Shown in pieces: positions 36,930 to 45,792 of a DNA stretch of 64,000 bases. The notes beneath the pieces were generated by a model. That model saw nothing but the letters and a program-made list of their open reading frames with translations. It had not been told where the DNA came from and ran no database searches. The DNA is taken from NCBI GenBank assembly GCA_035363095.1, contig DAOSEK010000005.1, positions 22,273 through 86,272 of the forward strand, written 5' to 3'. The position numbers were made by a program, and so were the translations under genes. Numbering within the stretch: the stretch's first letter is position 1; each line of letters begins with the position of its first letter. Source of the stretch: DAOSEK01 sp035363095. Lineage in GTDB: Archaea; Nanobdellota; Nanobdellia; Woesearchaeales; UBA119.

Positions 36930-37391
36930 TCTATTATTACTCGGGGTACACTACGAAAAGAAAGGGACCCACTCATGAATGAGCTGCGACCTTGGAGTTA
37001 TGAGTAAAAAACCTAGTTTATGCATTATGCGTTCAACATTTCGCATTGAATACGTTTTGCCAATTTCTTATTCAATTAGTTTGGCAACTTGCTTTGAACT
37101 TATCGATTTGAAATTATTATCTGCAGACTCGATAACAGATAAAATCCTATCTTTCAATAGGGCGATCTTTTTTTTTGGTCAGCTATGTTGGTCTGCCAGA
37201 CCTAAGCATAGTTTGAAAATTCTGCTATTTTCATAGTTGCGAATCCAACGATGGACTATTGATTGACTACAACCGAGCAAATTTGCAAGGTACTATTGGT
37301 TTTTTCCTTGAGAATTCAATTTCACAATCGGTTTTCGTTCCTGAAGACTTAATATGTTATCACCGGAATAAGAAATAATGTCTACTAGCAT
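36930..37391 (-). pseudogene. Inactivated IS630-type transposase
   Basis: The minus strand from an ATG at 37391 reads LSLQERKPIVKLNSQGKNQ, an in-frame TAG, then YLANLLGCSQSIVHRWIRNY, the HTH of IS630/Tc1 transposases. After a TGA and a frame change it continues with IESADNNFKSISSKQVAKLI, another stop, and IGKTYSMRNVERIMHKLGF then LITPRSQLIHEW, matching the second winged-helix of the family. The catalytic DDE domain is missing. At least three stops and one frameshift make it dead. It marks the left edge of the apparently acquired 37.4-43.8 kb island. The 240 bases before it hold no gene. Confidence 0.75.
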
Positions 37392-37460
37392 ATATGCTTT
37401 ACCTTCGTTGCCAATAAATTAATAGGAAGACTTATAATAGTGTTTATATTTCATACTTGT

Positions 37461-38466
37461 ATGAAGCCTTCAGTGTCTAATTATATTTCCTCTTTGGAAA
37501 TTCACACAAGTATTAATTGGGACAGTATATTACAACCCGATGATTTAATAATTACTACAAAAACACCTTATGAAAAATATCCGTTAAAAGGAAAAGCGGT
37601 TGTTATTTCAAGCAATAAGTTTGTAGAGATAAAAACATTATTAGATGTAAGACACGTTAAAAGGGTTATAGGAGTTGGTGGTGGTACTGCCATAGATGTA
37701 GCAAAGACTGTCGCTTCAAAAAGGACTCTTCCGATGATAGCAATTCCTACAATTTTGTCTACCAATGTTTTTTCAACAAATAAGTCTACCATTTTCTTTG
37801 ATAAAATCACTAGCATTTCTACAACAATTCCAAATAAAGTGATAATACCTTTCGATATTGAAATCAAGTTCACAAAGGTATTTGTTAGCAGGTCTTGCGG
37901 ATATAATGTCAATACATACTGCATCTAAAGATTGGGAAATTGCTTCCTTTGTAGAACCTATTAATCTGCCTTTATATGAAATAAGCAAGAGCTTACTCAA
38001 ATCTGCAAAACTGCTTTACCCATTGTTAAAGGAACCAACTGAATTTGTTATACAACAATTTGTCTTTACTCTTTTATATGCGGGCTATATCACAAATACA
38101 TACACTAACGGAAGACCAGAAAGTGGTTCAGAACATATGGTGTCTAGGGCAATTGATGAACTTTATTCGGATTTACACATACTGCATGGAGAAAGTGTCC
38201 TATTCGGCATATTGGCAATGAGTATATTTCAAAACAATGAAGATGATTTTTTATTTGAAGTTGCAAAGGATATGACTTTGTTAAAAATTTTAAAGGAAAA
38301 TCTTACAAAAAAAGATTTGGTTCAATCATTGTTATATGCCTCAACGATACGGCCCGAAAGATTTAGTATATTTAGTATTAAAAATATGAACAGTTGTATG
38401 GCTAATGGAATAGTAGAAAAAATATTCAAAAGGTTGGAAAATGATGAGGATATTACCTTTTTATAA
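37461..38466 (+). pseudogene. Glycerol-1-phosphate dehydrogenase-like gene with frameshift
   Basis: Member of the iron/zinc alcohol dehydrogenase - DHQ synthase fold. The first frame holds the dinucleotide-binding segment RVIGVGGGTAIDVAKTVASK and IPTILSTNVFSTNKS; at about 37858-37870 the reading shifts by one base and continues with SQRYLLAGLADIMSIHTASK, then GSEHMVSRAIDELY and LHGESVLFGILAM. The three metal ligands (Asp of ADI, His of GSEH, His of LHGE) survive in the second frame. Joined length is about 335 residues, the family length. Either a recent mutation or an assembly error explains the shift. Family members make sn-glycerol-1-phosphate or, more distantly, cyclitol precursors. The ATG at 37461 is preferred to a GTG at 37440. 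Confidence 0.75.
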
Positions 38467-39325
38467 AATCCAAGAAGATGGCACTTATTACCTTGATTCA
38501 TATAAACTATTTTCCTATACTGATGTGAAAAGTCTTTATGAAAAGGGAGTCACTGTAGATTTTTCTTTTGATAAACCAAGAAAAACGAAAGGCAACATCT
38601 TATTTTTGGAGCCGCATCCGGATGACATTGCTCTTTCAGCGGGTCAGTACTTATTAATGAAAATTTCTGAAGGTTTCTCTTGTCACATCATTAGCTTTTT
38701 CTCAAAAGCAAGCCTAGCTACATTTCCTTGGAATTCTAAAATTGAAATTAGCCAAGATAAGTATTTCTCACTCAGAGTTTTAGAAAATGATTTATTATTT
38801 AGAGAATTTCTTCATGAGAACTTATTAAATTTGAATTTGCCACAAGCACTTCTGAGGGGATATCTTTCAGTAAGCGATCGAGTTTCAAACGAAGATCGAG
38901 AAGTTATAAAATACATTAAAAGCAAGGTTAAAAAATATGTCGATGAAAATGGAATTGAAGAAGTCATATCACCTCTAGGTATTGGATATCATGTAGACCA
39001 TCTTATTACTTACGATGTAGCTCTAAGTATAAATCACAAAAAAACAATTTTTTATTTAGATTACCCTTATGCTAATAGCACACATTTGACAAACAAAAGA
39101 TTAGATGAGATATTAAACTCAAAAAAAATTAAATTTATTTACTATCCTGCAGATGAAAAATCTATAGATTTTAATTCCACAATGTTGTCTTTTTATAAGA
39201 GTCAATTTGATGATATTGATAAGCATCAATGGATTTCTTTATTAAAAGAAAGATTTAGAGCATGCCAATTTGAAACATTAAACACTGATCAGGAATATAT
39301 GTATAAAATGTGCAATTTAAAATGA
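38441..39325 (+). CDS. PIG-L/LmbE family N-deacetylase
   Basis: Zinc-dependent N-acetylglucosaminyl deacetylase family, which includes MshB, BshB, GPI PIG-L and the aminoglycoside enzymes BtrD/NeoD. It has 294 residues. The metal-binding motif is LFLEPHPDDIALSAG (H59, D61, D62) and the third ligand is in GIGYHVDHLITYD. The N-terminal 50 residues before the fold are an extension of unknown use. It overlaps the end of the dehydrogenase-like gene by 26 bases, and its own stop overlaps the next start (ATGA). Substrate is probably a GlcNAc conjugate made by a neighbouring GT4. Confidence 0.87.
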   Translation: MMRILPFYKIQEDGTYYLDSYKLFSYTDVKSLYEKGVTVDFSFDKPRKTKGNILFLEPHPDDIALSAGQYLLMKISEGFSCHIISFFSKASLATFPWNSKIEISQDKYFSLRVLENDLLFREFLHENLLNLNLPQALLRGYLSVSDRVSNEDREVIKYIKSKVKKYVDENGIEEVISPLGIGYHVDHLITYDVALSINHKKTIFYLDYPYANSTHLTNKRLDEILNSKKIKFIYYPADEKSIDFNSTMLSFYKSQFDDIDKHQWISLLKERFRACQFETLNTDQEYMYKMCNLK

Positions 39326-40602
39326 AAATTACCTTTATAGATGATGAACCTGAAATTTACCCTCACAAATATGGCGGCAAGGCTTTTATGATAGTTAGCA
39401 CTGCTGAAGAACTAGCCAAGATACACAATATCGAAGTTAGTATAGTTAGCCAATCAATAAAATCAAGTTTGGATAACTTTTATCTTAACGATGTGTTATA
39501 TAAGGTAGCAACGGGCTACACTACAGTGAGTACGCTTCTCAGTGAAATAAAAAACTCAGATGTGTATAATGTACATATGTGTTCCTTCGGAATGCCTTTA
39601 GTTCCAAATAAACATGATAAACTCTCGGTTTATCATTTACATGATATAATGTTTTCTACAGCGGATATTGGTAGCCATTTAGACAAAATATTATCTTATA
39701 ATTACGATTACGTTGTTGCACCCTCGGAATTTGCGGCCTCAGTATTGAGAAATGTTGCACCTTGGAAAGAATGGAATAATTTGCATGTAATTCCAAGAGG
39801 TCTTCATCCCAAACTTTTATCTAACAATCTTAATCTGAATGATAATGAACGAGCTAGATTCGAACAATATTATCCTATTATTTTTTTTCCTAATAGACCT
39901 ATCTTTTATAAAGGTTTTAATTTTCTTGTTGATTTGATAGAGCCTTTAAAAAAAAAATATGCTAATCCACTTATTATTACAACTGGCGAGAAATGTGACA
40001 GTAATATCATGGGCGTAGGTTGGCTAGAAAAAGAACGCATGTCTTTGATTTATAAATTAGCAGACGTTGTTTTTATTCCAACATTATTGCCAGAATCTTT
40101 TTCACAAGTTTGTATAGAATCTATAGCTTTGAAAACAAATGTAGTAACATTCAAAACAGGTAATATCCAAAACTTGGCTGAAGAATTTTCAAGTATCATT
40201 ACTGTTGAGCCAAATATTAACTCAATCATTAAAGGAATAATTTATTCTATTGACCGTCCTTTTTGCGACTCAGATAAAAAAAAAGTTATCGAAAAGTACT
40301 CTATTACCAACGTGATAAATAAACTATTAGAATTGTATAAAACTCCTCCCCCCGAGAACAGAGAAATTTCTTTTTCTCAGGGATATTTTACGCGACCAGA
40401 CATTATTTATGGTGAAGATACAGTTTACACAATTATCAGAAATAAAATTCAACGACACTTTATTAGTGTGGACCAATACGCAGTGCTTAAATTCTGTCAA
40501 AAATATAAATCTGATGAGGAGATAAACGTATTAGACCAAACCATCAAAAAGAACTTGCAAAGTTTAGTAGATGAAAATCTGATAGTGAGGATTCGATTAT
40601 GA
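39322..40602 (+). CDS. GT4 glycosyltransferase with C-terminal PqqD/RRE-like domain
   Basis: GT-B fold retaining transferase of 426 residues. The N-domain starts MKITFIDDEPEIYPHKYGGK, with VAPSEFAASVLRNV and HVIPRGLHPK; the C-domain has FFPNRPIFYKGFNFLVDLI and PTLLPESFSQVCIESIALK, the E-x7-E motif. After about residue 350 comes an extra 75-residue part, with VDQYAVLKFCQKYKSDEEIN then NLQSLVDENLIVRI, that looks like the winged-helix PqqD/RiPP recognition element fold. The ATG at 39322 overlaps the previous stop, and the stop overlaps the radical SAM start; such tight linkage supports a joint job. The domain call is inference. Confidence 0.75.
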   Translation: MKITFIDDEPEIYPHKYGGKAFMIVSTAEELAKIHNIEVSIVSQSIKSSLDNFYLNDVLYKVATGYTTVSTLLSEIKNSDVYNVHMCSFGMPLVPNKHDKLSVYHLHDIMFSTADIGSHLDKILSYNYDYVVAPSEFAASVLRNVAPWKEWNNLHVIPRGLHPKLLSNNLNLNDNERARFEQYYPIIFFPNRPIFYKGFNFLVDLIEPLKKKYANPLIITTGEKCDSNIMGVGWLEKERMSLIYKLADVVFIPTLLPESFSQVCIESIALKTNVVTFKTGNIQNLAEEFSSIITVEPNINSIIKGIIYSIDRPFCDSDKKKVIEKYSITNVINKLLELYKTPPPENREISFSQGYFTRPDIIYGEDTVYTIIRNKIQRHFISVDQYAVLKFCQKYKSDEEINVLDQTIKKNLQSLVDENLIVRIRL

Positions 40603-41645
40603 AAAAAATACCTTTTGCAGATACTACTGTTATTGAAGAGTTTTGCAATATGAGATGTTTATATTGTGATGATAACAGTGAGTTTCGTTATAATAACGGA
40701 AATATTATTACACCAAAGAGTTGGTTCGTTAAAAAGAAGGCTTTGATGAAAGATAAAGTCCTGTCAGGATTAAATTTATGGGAAACATACTCAGAGAATA
40801 TAGAAATTCTAATCAAAAAGTTTGATGTTCATACTCTAAAAATAAGTGGTGGTGAAATATTTCTTGATGAAAATCTTTTATTTGAATTCTTAGAAAAATA
40901 TTCTAATAAGTTCGCACAAATTCAGATACTCACTAATGCTTCGAGATTAGAAGAAGAAACAATGGTCCGGTTGAAGCAATATCAGAACATTGTTTTCCAG
41001 ATATCATTAGATGGCATTGATAAAAAAACTAATTTTGCAAGAACGAGAAATAATGCAGTATTGCAAAAAAAGATTTTATCTGGTATTCAAAACATAATTT
41101 CAAGCAAAATCCCGATAGAAATTAACTCAGTCTTAACAAAATATAATACTGCGCGCTTTGATGAGTTTCTTGATTTTTTTAGTGAAACAGAAAATTTAGT
41201 AATATTTCCTAGACCCGTAAGAAATCACCCAGAGTTGTTCCCTGTTTTAGAAGATATCAAGAGGTTTGCTAAGATATTATATGATTATCCTAAGTATGAA
41301 AAAATTTTACCTCACAAAAACTATATTTCTAGGATTTATTCAGTGCTTAAAGCAGAAAAAGATTGGAAATGTTACGTTCCCAGATTTGTTATTGGAATGG
41401 ATAATTATGGAGAAGTAAAAGGTTGTACTTGTTCTTCTGTCATTCCTAACAAAGGCAAGATTTCTGAGTTAACTGAATATAACACTGATTCATACTCTTG
41501 CTCACTTTGTACTACACAATATGAATTATTCAATATGCTCATTGATAAAGAAATAAAGTTTGATGAACTTTTTAGAATTCCTAGTCTTTCGAAGATGTCA
41601 ATTATCCCTTATTTGAAAGAGACTATTGAGGACATTATAAAATGA
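40599..41645 (+). CDS. Radical SAM enzyme with C-terminal extra iron-sulfur cysteines
   Basis: It has 348 residues. The SAM cluster motif is C16-x3-C20-x2-C23 in EEFCNMRCLYCDD. LKISGGEIFLDE is the GGE SAM-binding motif, and FQISLDGIDKKTN resembles SPASM enzymes. The C-terminus has cysteines in DWKCYVPRF, VKGCTCSS and YSCSLC, consistent with one or two auxiliary clusters of the SPASM/twitch type. Such enzymes oxidise sugars (BtrN) or modify peptides. A directly upstream RRE-like domain points to a peptide, whereas deacetylase and GT neighbours point to an aminosugar; both are open. It overlaps both neighbours by four bases. Confidence 0.85.
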   Translation: MKKIPFADTTVIEEFCNMRCLYCDDNSEFRYNNGNIITPKSWFVKKKALMKDKVLSGLNLWETYSENIEILIKKFDVHTLKISGGEIFLDENLLFEFLEKYSNKFAQIQILTNASRLEEETMVRLKQYQNIVFQISLDGIDKKTNFARTRNNAVLQKKILSGIQNIISSKIPIEINSVLTKYNTARFDEFLDFFSETENLVIFPRPVRNHPELFPVLEDIKRFAKILYDYPKYEKILPHKNYISRIYSVLKAEKDWKCYVPRFVIGMDNYGEVKGCTCSSVIPNKGKISELTEYNTDSYSCSLCTTQYELFNMLIDKEIKFDELFRIPSLSKMSIIPYLKETIEDIIK

Positions 41646-42769
41646 AGCTAGCAATTCACTGTTCTTGGCCGATAGAGTCTGGTACGATAGGAGGAACCGA
41701 AAGATTTGTATTGAATCTTGCAAAAGGCTTAAATAAGAAAGAAATAGAAACTTACATTATAGCCGCAAACAGAAAATCAGAACTTGAAGTTGAGGGGGTA
41801 AAAGTTTTTGGAAAACTTCCAACATGGGTCAAAAAACCTGTTAATGAACATTTTTATAAAAGATATATCATAGGAGATAAATTTACTATGCGTAGTATTG
41901 AGAGATTTTCGCAATTCGTTGCCGAACAACTTTCTTTTTTTAATTACGATCTTCTTCAAGTAAATGCTTTTTTGTACGGGATTAATCTAAAAACTAAAGT
42001 AAAAACTATTGTAACTAACCATGAAAACCCTGATGAATTTGACAATTACTGGGGAACGGGCGCATTCGCGGTCTTCAAAGAATACGTTAAAAATATCGAT
42101 TGTTCCCATAGATTGATTGTACCTTCTAGATATTATTCGAATTTATTTAGTCAAGAATTTAATAAAAAAGTTGAACCAATTCCCCTAGGTATTGATTTGA
42201 TTGATTTTCCAATTAAGACAAGGAAAAAAAAAACAAGACTGAATATTCTTTTTCCGGCAAGATTTTCAATTATGCAAAAAGGACAAGATATTGCCGTGGA
42301 GGCATTAAGAATTCTCAAAGAGCAAGGTATTGAATTCTCCTGCACATTCTCTGGATATGATATGGATACATACCCTGATGACATTAAGATAATTCAGCGT
42401 AAAATTTCAGAATATAATTTAGAAGAAAATGTCCATTTGAAAAAGTACGATGATATGCTAAATGCATATTATTTGCATAACATGGTTCTTTCTTGTGAAA
42501 AATATTGCTCTTTTGGTTTGTCCATTAGCGAATCATTAGCATTAGGAATGCAAACAATATTGCCTAGTATTCCTACTTATTTAGAGATTGCACTAGGATA
42601 TAGTCATGCGCATTTTTTTAATATTGATTCAATAGATGATCTTGTTAAGACAATAATTTCTGCAAAAGATTCACCTGTAGAAATTGATGATATATATAGA
42701 TTTAGACAAAAAAATAATTTTAATAACGCCATAGAAAAATACTATAACTTATTACTTGGAGAATGTTGA
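41642..42769 (+). CDS. Family 4 glycosyltransferase
   Basis: GT-B fold transferase of 375 residues. The N-domain opens with MKLAIHCSWPIESGTIGGTE, the glycine-rich acceptor loop; VPSRYYSNLF and PIPLGIDLIDFP mark the domain junction; the donor domain has FPARFSIMQKGQDIAVEAL and SFGLSISESLALGMQ with the E-x7-E-like donor motif. Its start overlaps the radical SAM stop. It is cytoplasmic, with no signal or membrane segment. Donor and acceptor are unknown; together with the first GT4 it would add a second sugar. Confidence 0.87.
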   Translation: MKLAIHCSWPIESGTIGGTERFVLNLAKGLNKKEIETYIIAANRKSELEVEGVKVFGKLPTWVKKPVNEHFYKRYIIGDKFTMRSIERFSQFVAEQLSFFNYDLLQVNAFLYGINLKTKVKTIVTNHENPDEFDNYWGTGAFAVFKEYVKNIDCSHRLIVPSRYYSNLFSQEFNKKVEPIPLGIDLIDFPIKTRKKKTRLNILFPARFSIMQKGQDIAVEALRILKEQGIEFSCTFSGYDMDTYPDDIKIIQRKISEYNLEENVHLKKYDDMLNAYYLHNMVLSCEKYCSFGLSISESLALGMQTILPSIPTYLEIALGYSHAHFFNIDSIDDLVKTIISAKDSPVEIDDIYRFRQKNNFNNAIEKYYNLLLGEC

Positions 42770-42822
42770 ATATTGTATCTATTTTTAATTGATTTGAATT
42801 ATATAATTTAGAAGTGCTTTGA

Positions 42823-43764
42823 ATGAACAACAGAAATAGCGGTACCATTAATCGGGAGGATGTTGCTAGGTTTCGCAATATTTTGCGAACACTAAGTTGT
42901 AATTTTCATCTTTTTTCTCCAGTAATAACTTTAATTGAACAGGGAATTGAAAATGAAAACTATCTCGTTAATTATAAGAATTGCAAATATGTGTTTAGAG
43001 TATATAATAAAAAAAAGGACATAAAAGAAATCGAATATGAGCTTTATGTGATTAAACATTTAATCAAAGAAAAACTCAAAATTCCTCTTTTGATTAGCGA
43101 TGTTAATAACAAGCATATAATAGCTTTTGAGGATAGATTTGCAGTTCTTATGAGTTATGTTGAAGGTTCTCATATTCCATGGCTTCCAATTTCGCAAAAA
43201 TTAGCCAAAAATATCGCTGTGGAAGTATTTAAACTGAAGATTGCTTTAGAAACAATAAAGCTTAAAAGAAAAAAGTATATGTGGTCCAAATTTCCGATTA
43301 GCAATTTCAATTACGAACTTATTTCAGAGAAAAAAAATATGCTAGAACAATTGGGCAATTTGGATTATAGCAAGTTCAAAAAAAGTGTAATTCATTCTGA
43401 TCTTTCAAGGGAAAATCTTTTAATAAAGGATCACGAAGTTGTCGCAATACTTGATTTTGATGATGTAACCTATGATTACTATGTAATCGAATTAGCAAAT
43501 GTTATTACCCAAATATTTATTTCGGGAGAAAAAGGTGTTGATTGGCCCGCGCTTAATGTATTTTGGGATAATCTAAAAAAAAGAATATTTTTGAACAGAT
43601 CAGAAATTGAGGCTCTTATTCCTTTTATGTTGCATCGAAATTTTATTGTTCTTTCCGTTTGTGAACAAAAGGACAATTACTTTAAAGATATTTCTACATC
43701 CGTGATTAATAAGATCAAATATATTCTAAAGGATAGAAAAAAAATCTGTAGTGTGTTAAAATAA
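42823..43764 (+). CDS. APH-fold small-molecule kinase
   Basis: Protein kinase-like phosphotransferase of the aminoglycoside phosphotransferase / homoserine kinase II / choline kinase superfamily, 313 residues. The catalytic loop is VIHSDLSRENLL and the metal-binding motif is AILDFDDVTYD, both complete. The N-lobe has CKYVFRVYNKKKDIKEIEYE with the ATP lysine/arginine region. It follows the second GT4 by 53 bases in the same direction. It may phosphorylate a sugar or aminocyclitol made by the island, or act as a self-protection enzyme. Confidence 0.85.
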   Translation: MNNRNSGTINREDVARFRNILRTLSCNFHLFSPVITLIEQGIENENYLVNYKNCKYVFRVYNKKKDIKEIEYELYVIKHLIKEKLKIPLLISDVNNKHIIAFEDRFAVLMSYVEGSHIPWLPISQKLAKNIAVEVFKLKIALETIKLKRKKYMWSKFPISNFNYELISEKKNMLEQLGNLDYSKFKKSVIHSDLSRENLLIKDHEVVAILDFDDVTYDYYVIELANVITQIFISGEKGVDWPALNVFWDNLKKRIFLNRSEIEALIPFMLHRNFIVLSVCEQKDNYFKDISTSVINKIKYILKDRKKICSVLK

Positions 43765-43783
43765 GTTTTTCAATAGAGAGATG

Positions 43784-43859
43784 CTTATAAATTAGAGACA
43801 TTGAAGAAACTATATTCTTGCACATTATTGTGCGTATCTAAAAAAAGGGGGGATATGAA
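43784..43859 (+). promoter_or_regulatory. Strong promoter and leader of the secreted protein
   Basis: CTTATAAATT at 43784-43793 is a good TATA box, followed by an untranslated leader of about 45-50 bases with a small hairpin (GCACA-TTAT-TGTGC near 43821-43834) and a G-rich site GGGGGGAT about six bases before the ATG at 43860. This is one of the strongest ribosome binding sites in the window and suggests high expression. Confidence 0.55.
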
Positions 43860-45098
43860 ATGAAAAAGATTTTCTTAGCATTGCTTGTAAGCTTTGCACT
43901 ATTAACAGGATTTGTTTCGGCCGGATTTGAGGATTTGGGTTTTGATTATTACACAACTCCGATTGCTACCGCCGGCGAACTTGTGCCTTATGGCGACTCG
44001 TTTGTTTTGTATACGAATGGCGATAGTAGTACCGACTACTATGTTGATTTTAAGGATATAGTAACGACCGATGTACAATACGATTGGCAGGCTTTATACC
44101 TTGTTGGTTTAGAAGGTGTGACAGTAGCTGACCTTGAAGCTTATTATACTGGAAAAGGTGAGCCTTGGGAAAGTTATCTAAAAGCAGCCGCAAATGGAAT
44201 TAAAGCTTTTGCGTATATTGATACAGAAGATGCATCAGAGGGACCATTCACGCCACATATTTATGATGGCTTACACCATTTTTTTGGAATTGCAGACATT
44301 GAAATGAGAATTCCAGGAGATTATCCTTGCGGAAAATATACAGTGCAAACAAATGATGAGACGACTACATTTACAATTATAATAAGTAGCCCTGAGTGCG
44401 ATGCGGATAGTGATGGAGTAAGTAACGTTATGGATTATTGCCTAGAAACAAAAGCGGATTCACCTGATGTTTTTTTAGGTGTAAATAGATGGATTTGGGA
44501 TGGCGATAGTTGGGAAACAACTAAACCTAAAGGCAAAGGAAAAGGACCTACTTTTGCGCCAACAATGGAATATACGCTTGGATGCAGTTGTGAACAGATA
44601 CTTGAAATACTAAAAGATAAGACCTACCTTGATTTTGAAGGGCACGATAAATTTGGATGTAGCCAAAGCATATTACAGGAATGGAATGAAGGTTGGTATC
44701 CTCTAGATAGTATCCTTGTAAGCCCATATAATGCATTGCCTGAGTATCCAGAGCCAACAACCACAAATGTTATGCTAAAGGAACTAGAAGAGTACAAGCT
44801 TATCGCAAGTGGTGTTTGGGAAAGGTTAGGTGGCAATATGTTTGATGCCCAATATAGTGCAAAAACTCCTAATTTTATTTGGGGCGAACAAGGCGATTAT
44901 CTAAATGGCGATTTAACTATAAATGGAAACCACTTGGATTGGGGACCACTTCAGGAGACTACACATATCTACGAGATGGCTTATTCACCATTAGTTGACG
45001 AATATACAGCTTTCCTTATCTGGATGAACGACCCTGCCAAGTATGTAGATAACTATGACCAGCCATTAACTGTAGACGTTATCTTAAAGCTTAGGTAA
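43860..45098 (+). CDS. Secreted surface protein with calcium-binding repeat
   Basis: 412 residues with a clear signal peptide (KKIFLALLVSFALLTGFVSA, probable cut after SA near residue 21). The middle has CDADSDGVSNVMDYC, a thrombospondin type 3/EF-hand-like calcium loop between two cysteines. Then come a GKGKGP linker and a C-terminal domain with YTLGCSCEQILEILKDKTYL. No membrane anchor is seen at the end, so it is released or bound non-covalently. The strong leader, Asp/Tyr/Trp-rich mature part and less AT-rich DNA fit an abundant envelope protein. It lies right after the glycosylation island. Confidence 0.8.
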   Translation: MKKIFLALLVSFALLTGFVSAGFEDLGFDYYTTPIATAGELVPYGDSFVLYTNGDSSTDYYVDFKDIVTTDVQYDWQALYLVGLEGVTVADLEAYYTGKGEPWESYLKAAANGIKAFAYIDTEDASEGPFTPHIYDGLHHFFGIADIEMRIPGDYPCGKYTVQTNDETTTFTIIISSPECDADSDGVSNVMDYCLETKADSPDVFLGVNRWIWDGDSWETTKPKGKGKGPTFAPTMEYTLGCSCEQILEILKDKTYLDFEGHDKFGCSQSILQEWNEGWYPLDSILVSPYNALPEYPEPTTTNVMLKELEEYKLIASGVWERLGGNMFDAQYSAKTPNFIWGEQGDYLNGDLTINGNHLDWGPLQETTHIYEMAYSPLVDEYTAFLIWMNDPAKYVDNYDQPLTVDVILKLR

Positions 45099-45160
45099 AA
45101 AATATTTTTTTATTTTTTTATTATTAGAAAAAAGGAATTATAAAAAATAAGTAAAAAAAA

Positions 45161-45646
45161 TTATTTGATTTCAAGCATTTTCTTTTTGGTCTCTTTTATC
45201 TTTAGCTTGGGCATTGTAATCTTTAAAACGCCGTCTTTGTATTCTGCAACGGACTTTTCGCTATCAACCTCACTAGGCAAACTAAATTGCCTATAAAATC
45301 CTGAGAAGTTTCTTTCATACCTATAGATCCCTTGTTTTTTATCTTCGTCTTTCTTCTCTTTCTTGGTCTCTGCTTTAATCTCTAGGCTATCTTCACAAAC
45401 GTTTACCTTTATATCGTTTTTAGTTAAGCCAGGAAGCTCCACTTCTGCAATTACCTCCTTTTCCGTCTCATATATGTCAGATAAAGGAAGCCTGTAATTA
45501 CTTTCTATTAAGTCTCCTCTGCCTTTTGGCCCCTCAAGCATCAGAGGGTTTTTGTAAGGGTCTATACCAAAATAGCTGTCAAATAAAGAGTCCATTTGCT
45601 CTTGCATCCTGCGCATTTCATCCCAAATAGAATTTATTCTTGCCAT
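45161..45646 (-). CDS. hsp20: Small heat-shock protein, Hsp20/alpha-crystallin
   Basis: ATP-independent chaperone of about 161 residues. The alpha-crystallin domain covers 50-150: RLPLSDIYETEKEVIAEVEL then PGLTKNDIKVNVCEDSLEI, then RNFSGFYRQFSLPSEVD and YKDGVLKITMPK with the C-terminal I-x-I-like anchor altered to KIKETKKKMLEI. The ATG at 45646 has GGAGG eight bases upstream; a GTG at 45655 is inside the binding site. A TATA-like ATTTAAATAT lies near 45691-45700. It is divergent from a winged-helix gene that may control it. Confidence 0.93.
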   Translation of the reverse strand: MARINSIWDEMRRMQEQMDSLFDSYFGIDPYKNPLMLEGPKGRGDLIESNYRLPLSDIYETEKEVIAEVELPGLTKNDIKVNVCEDSLEIKAETKKEKKDEDKKQGIYRYERNFSGFYRQFSLPSEVDSEKSVAEYKDGVLKITMPKLKIKETKKKMLEIK

Positions 45647-45713
45647 AATATACACCTCCGTTTTTTTACAATAGTGGGTAACATGCGGAAATATTTAAAT
45701 TTTTCGATTTTTA

Positions 45714-45775
45714 TTTAATTCTTTTAAATTAAAATGAGATTATTTCATTTTTTTAGAAATCTTTATATATTATAA
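45714..45775. promoter_or_regulatory. Two inverted repeats in the hsp20/regulator divergent promoter
   Basis: TTTAATT-N5-AAATTAAA (45714-45733) and AAAATGA-N6-TTCATTTT (45731-45751) lie between the hsp20 TATA (45691-45700) and the regulator's TATA (TTTATATATTATAAG, 45762-45775). The arrangement suggests operators for the divergent winged-helix protein. Confidence 0.5.
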
Positions 45776-45792
45776 GTAGCTCTTAACTAAAT

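Noticed and set aside
36979..37236. Plus-strand 85-codon frame
   Set aside because: Antisense shadow of the decayed IS630-type transposase on the minus strand.
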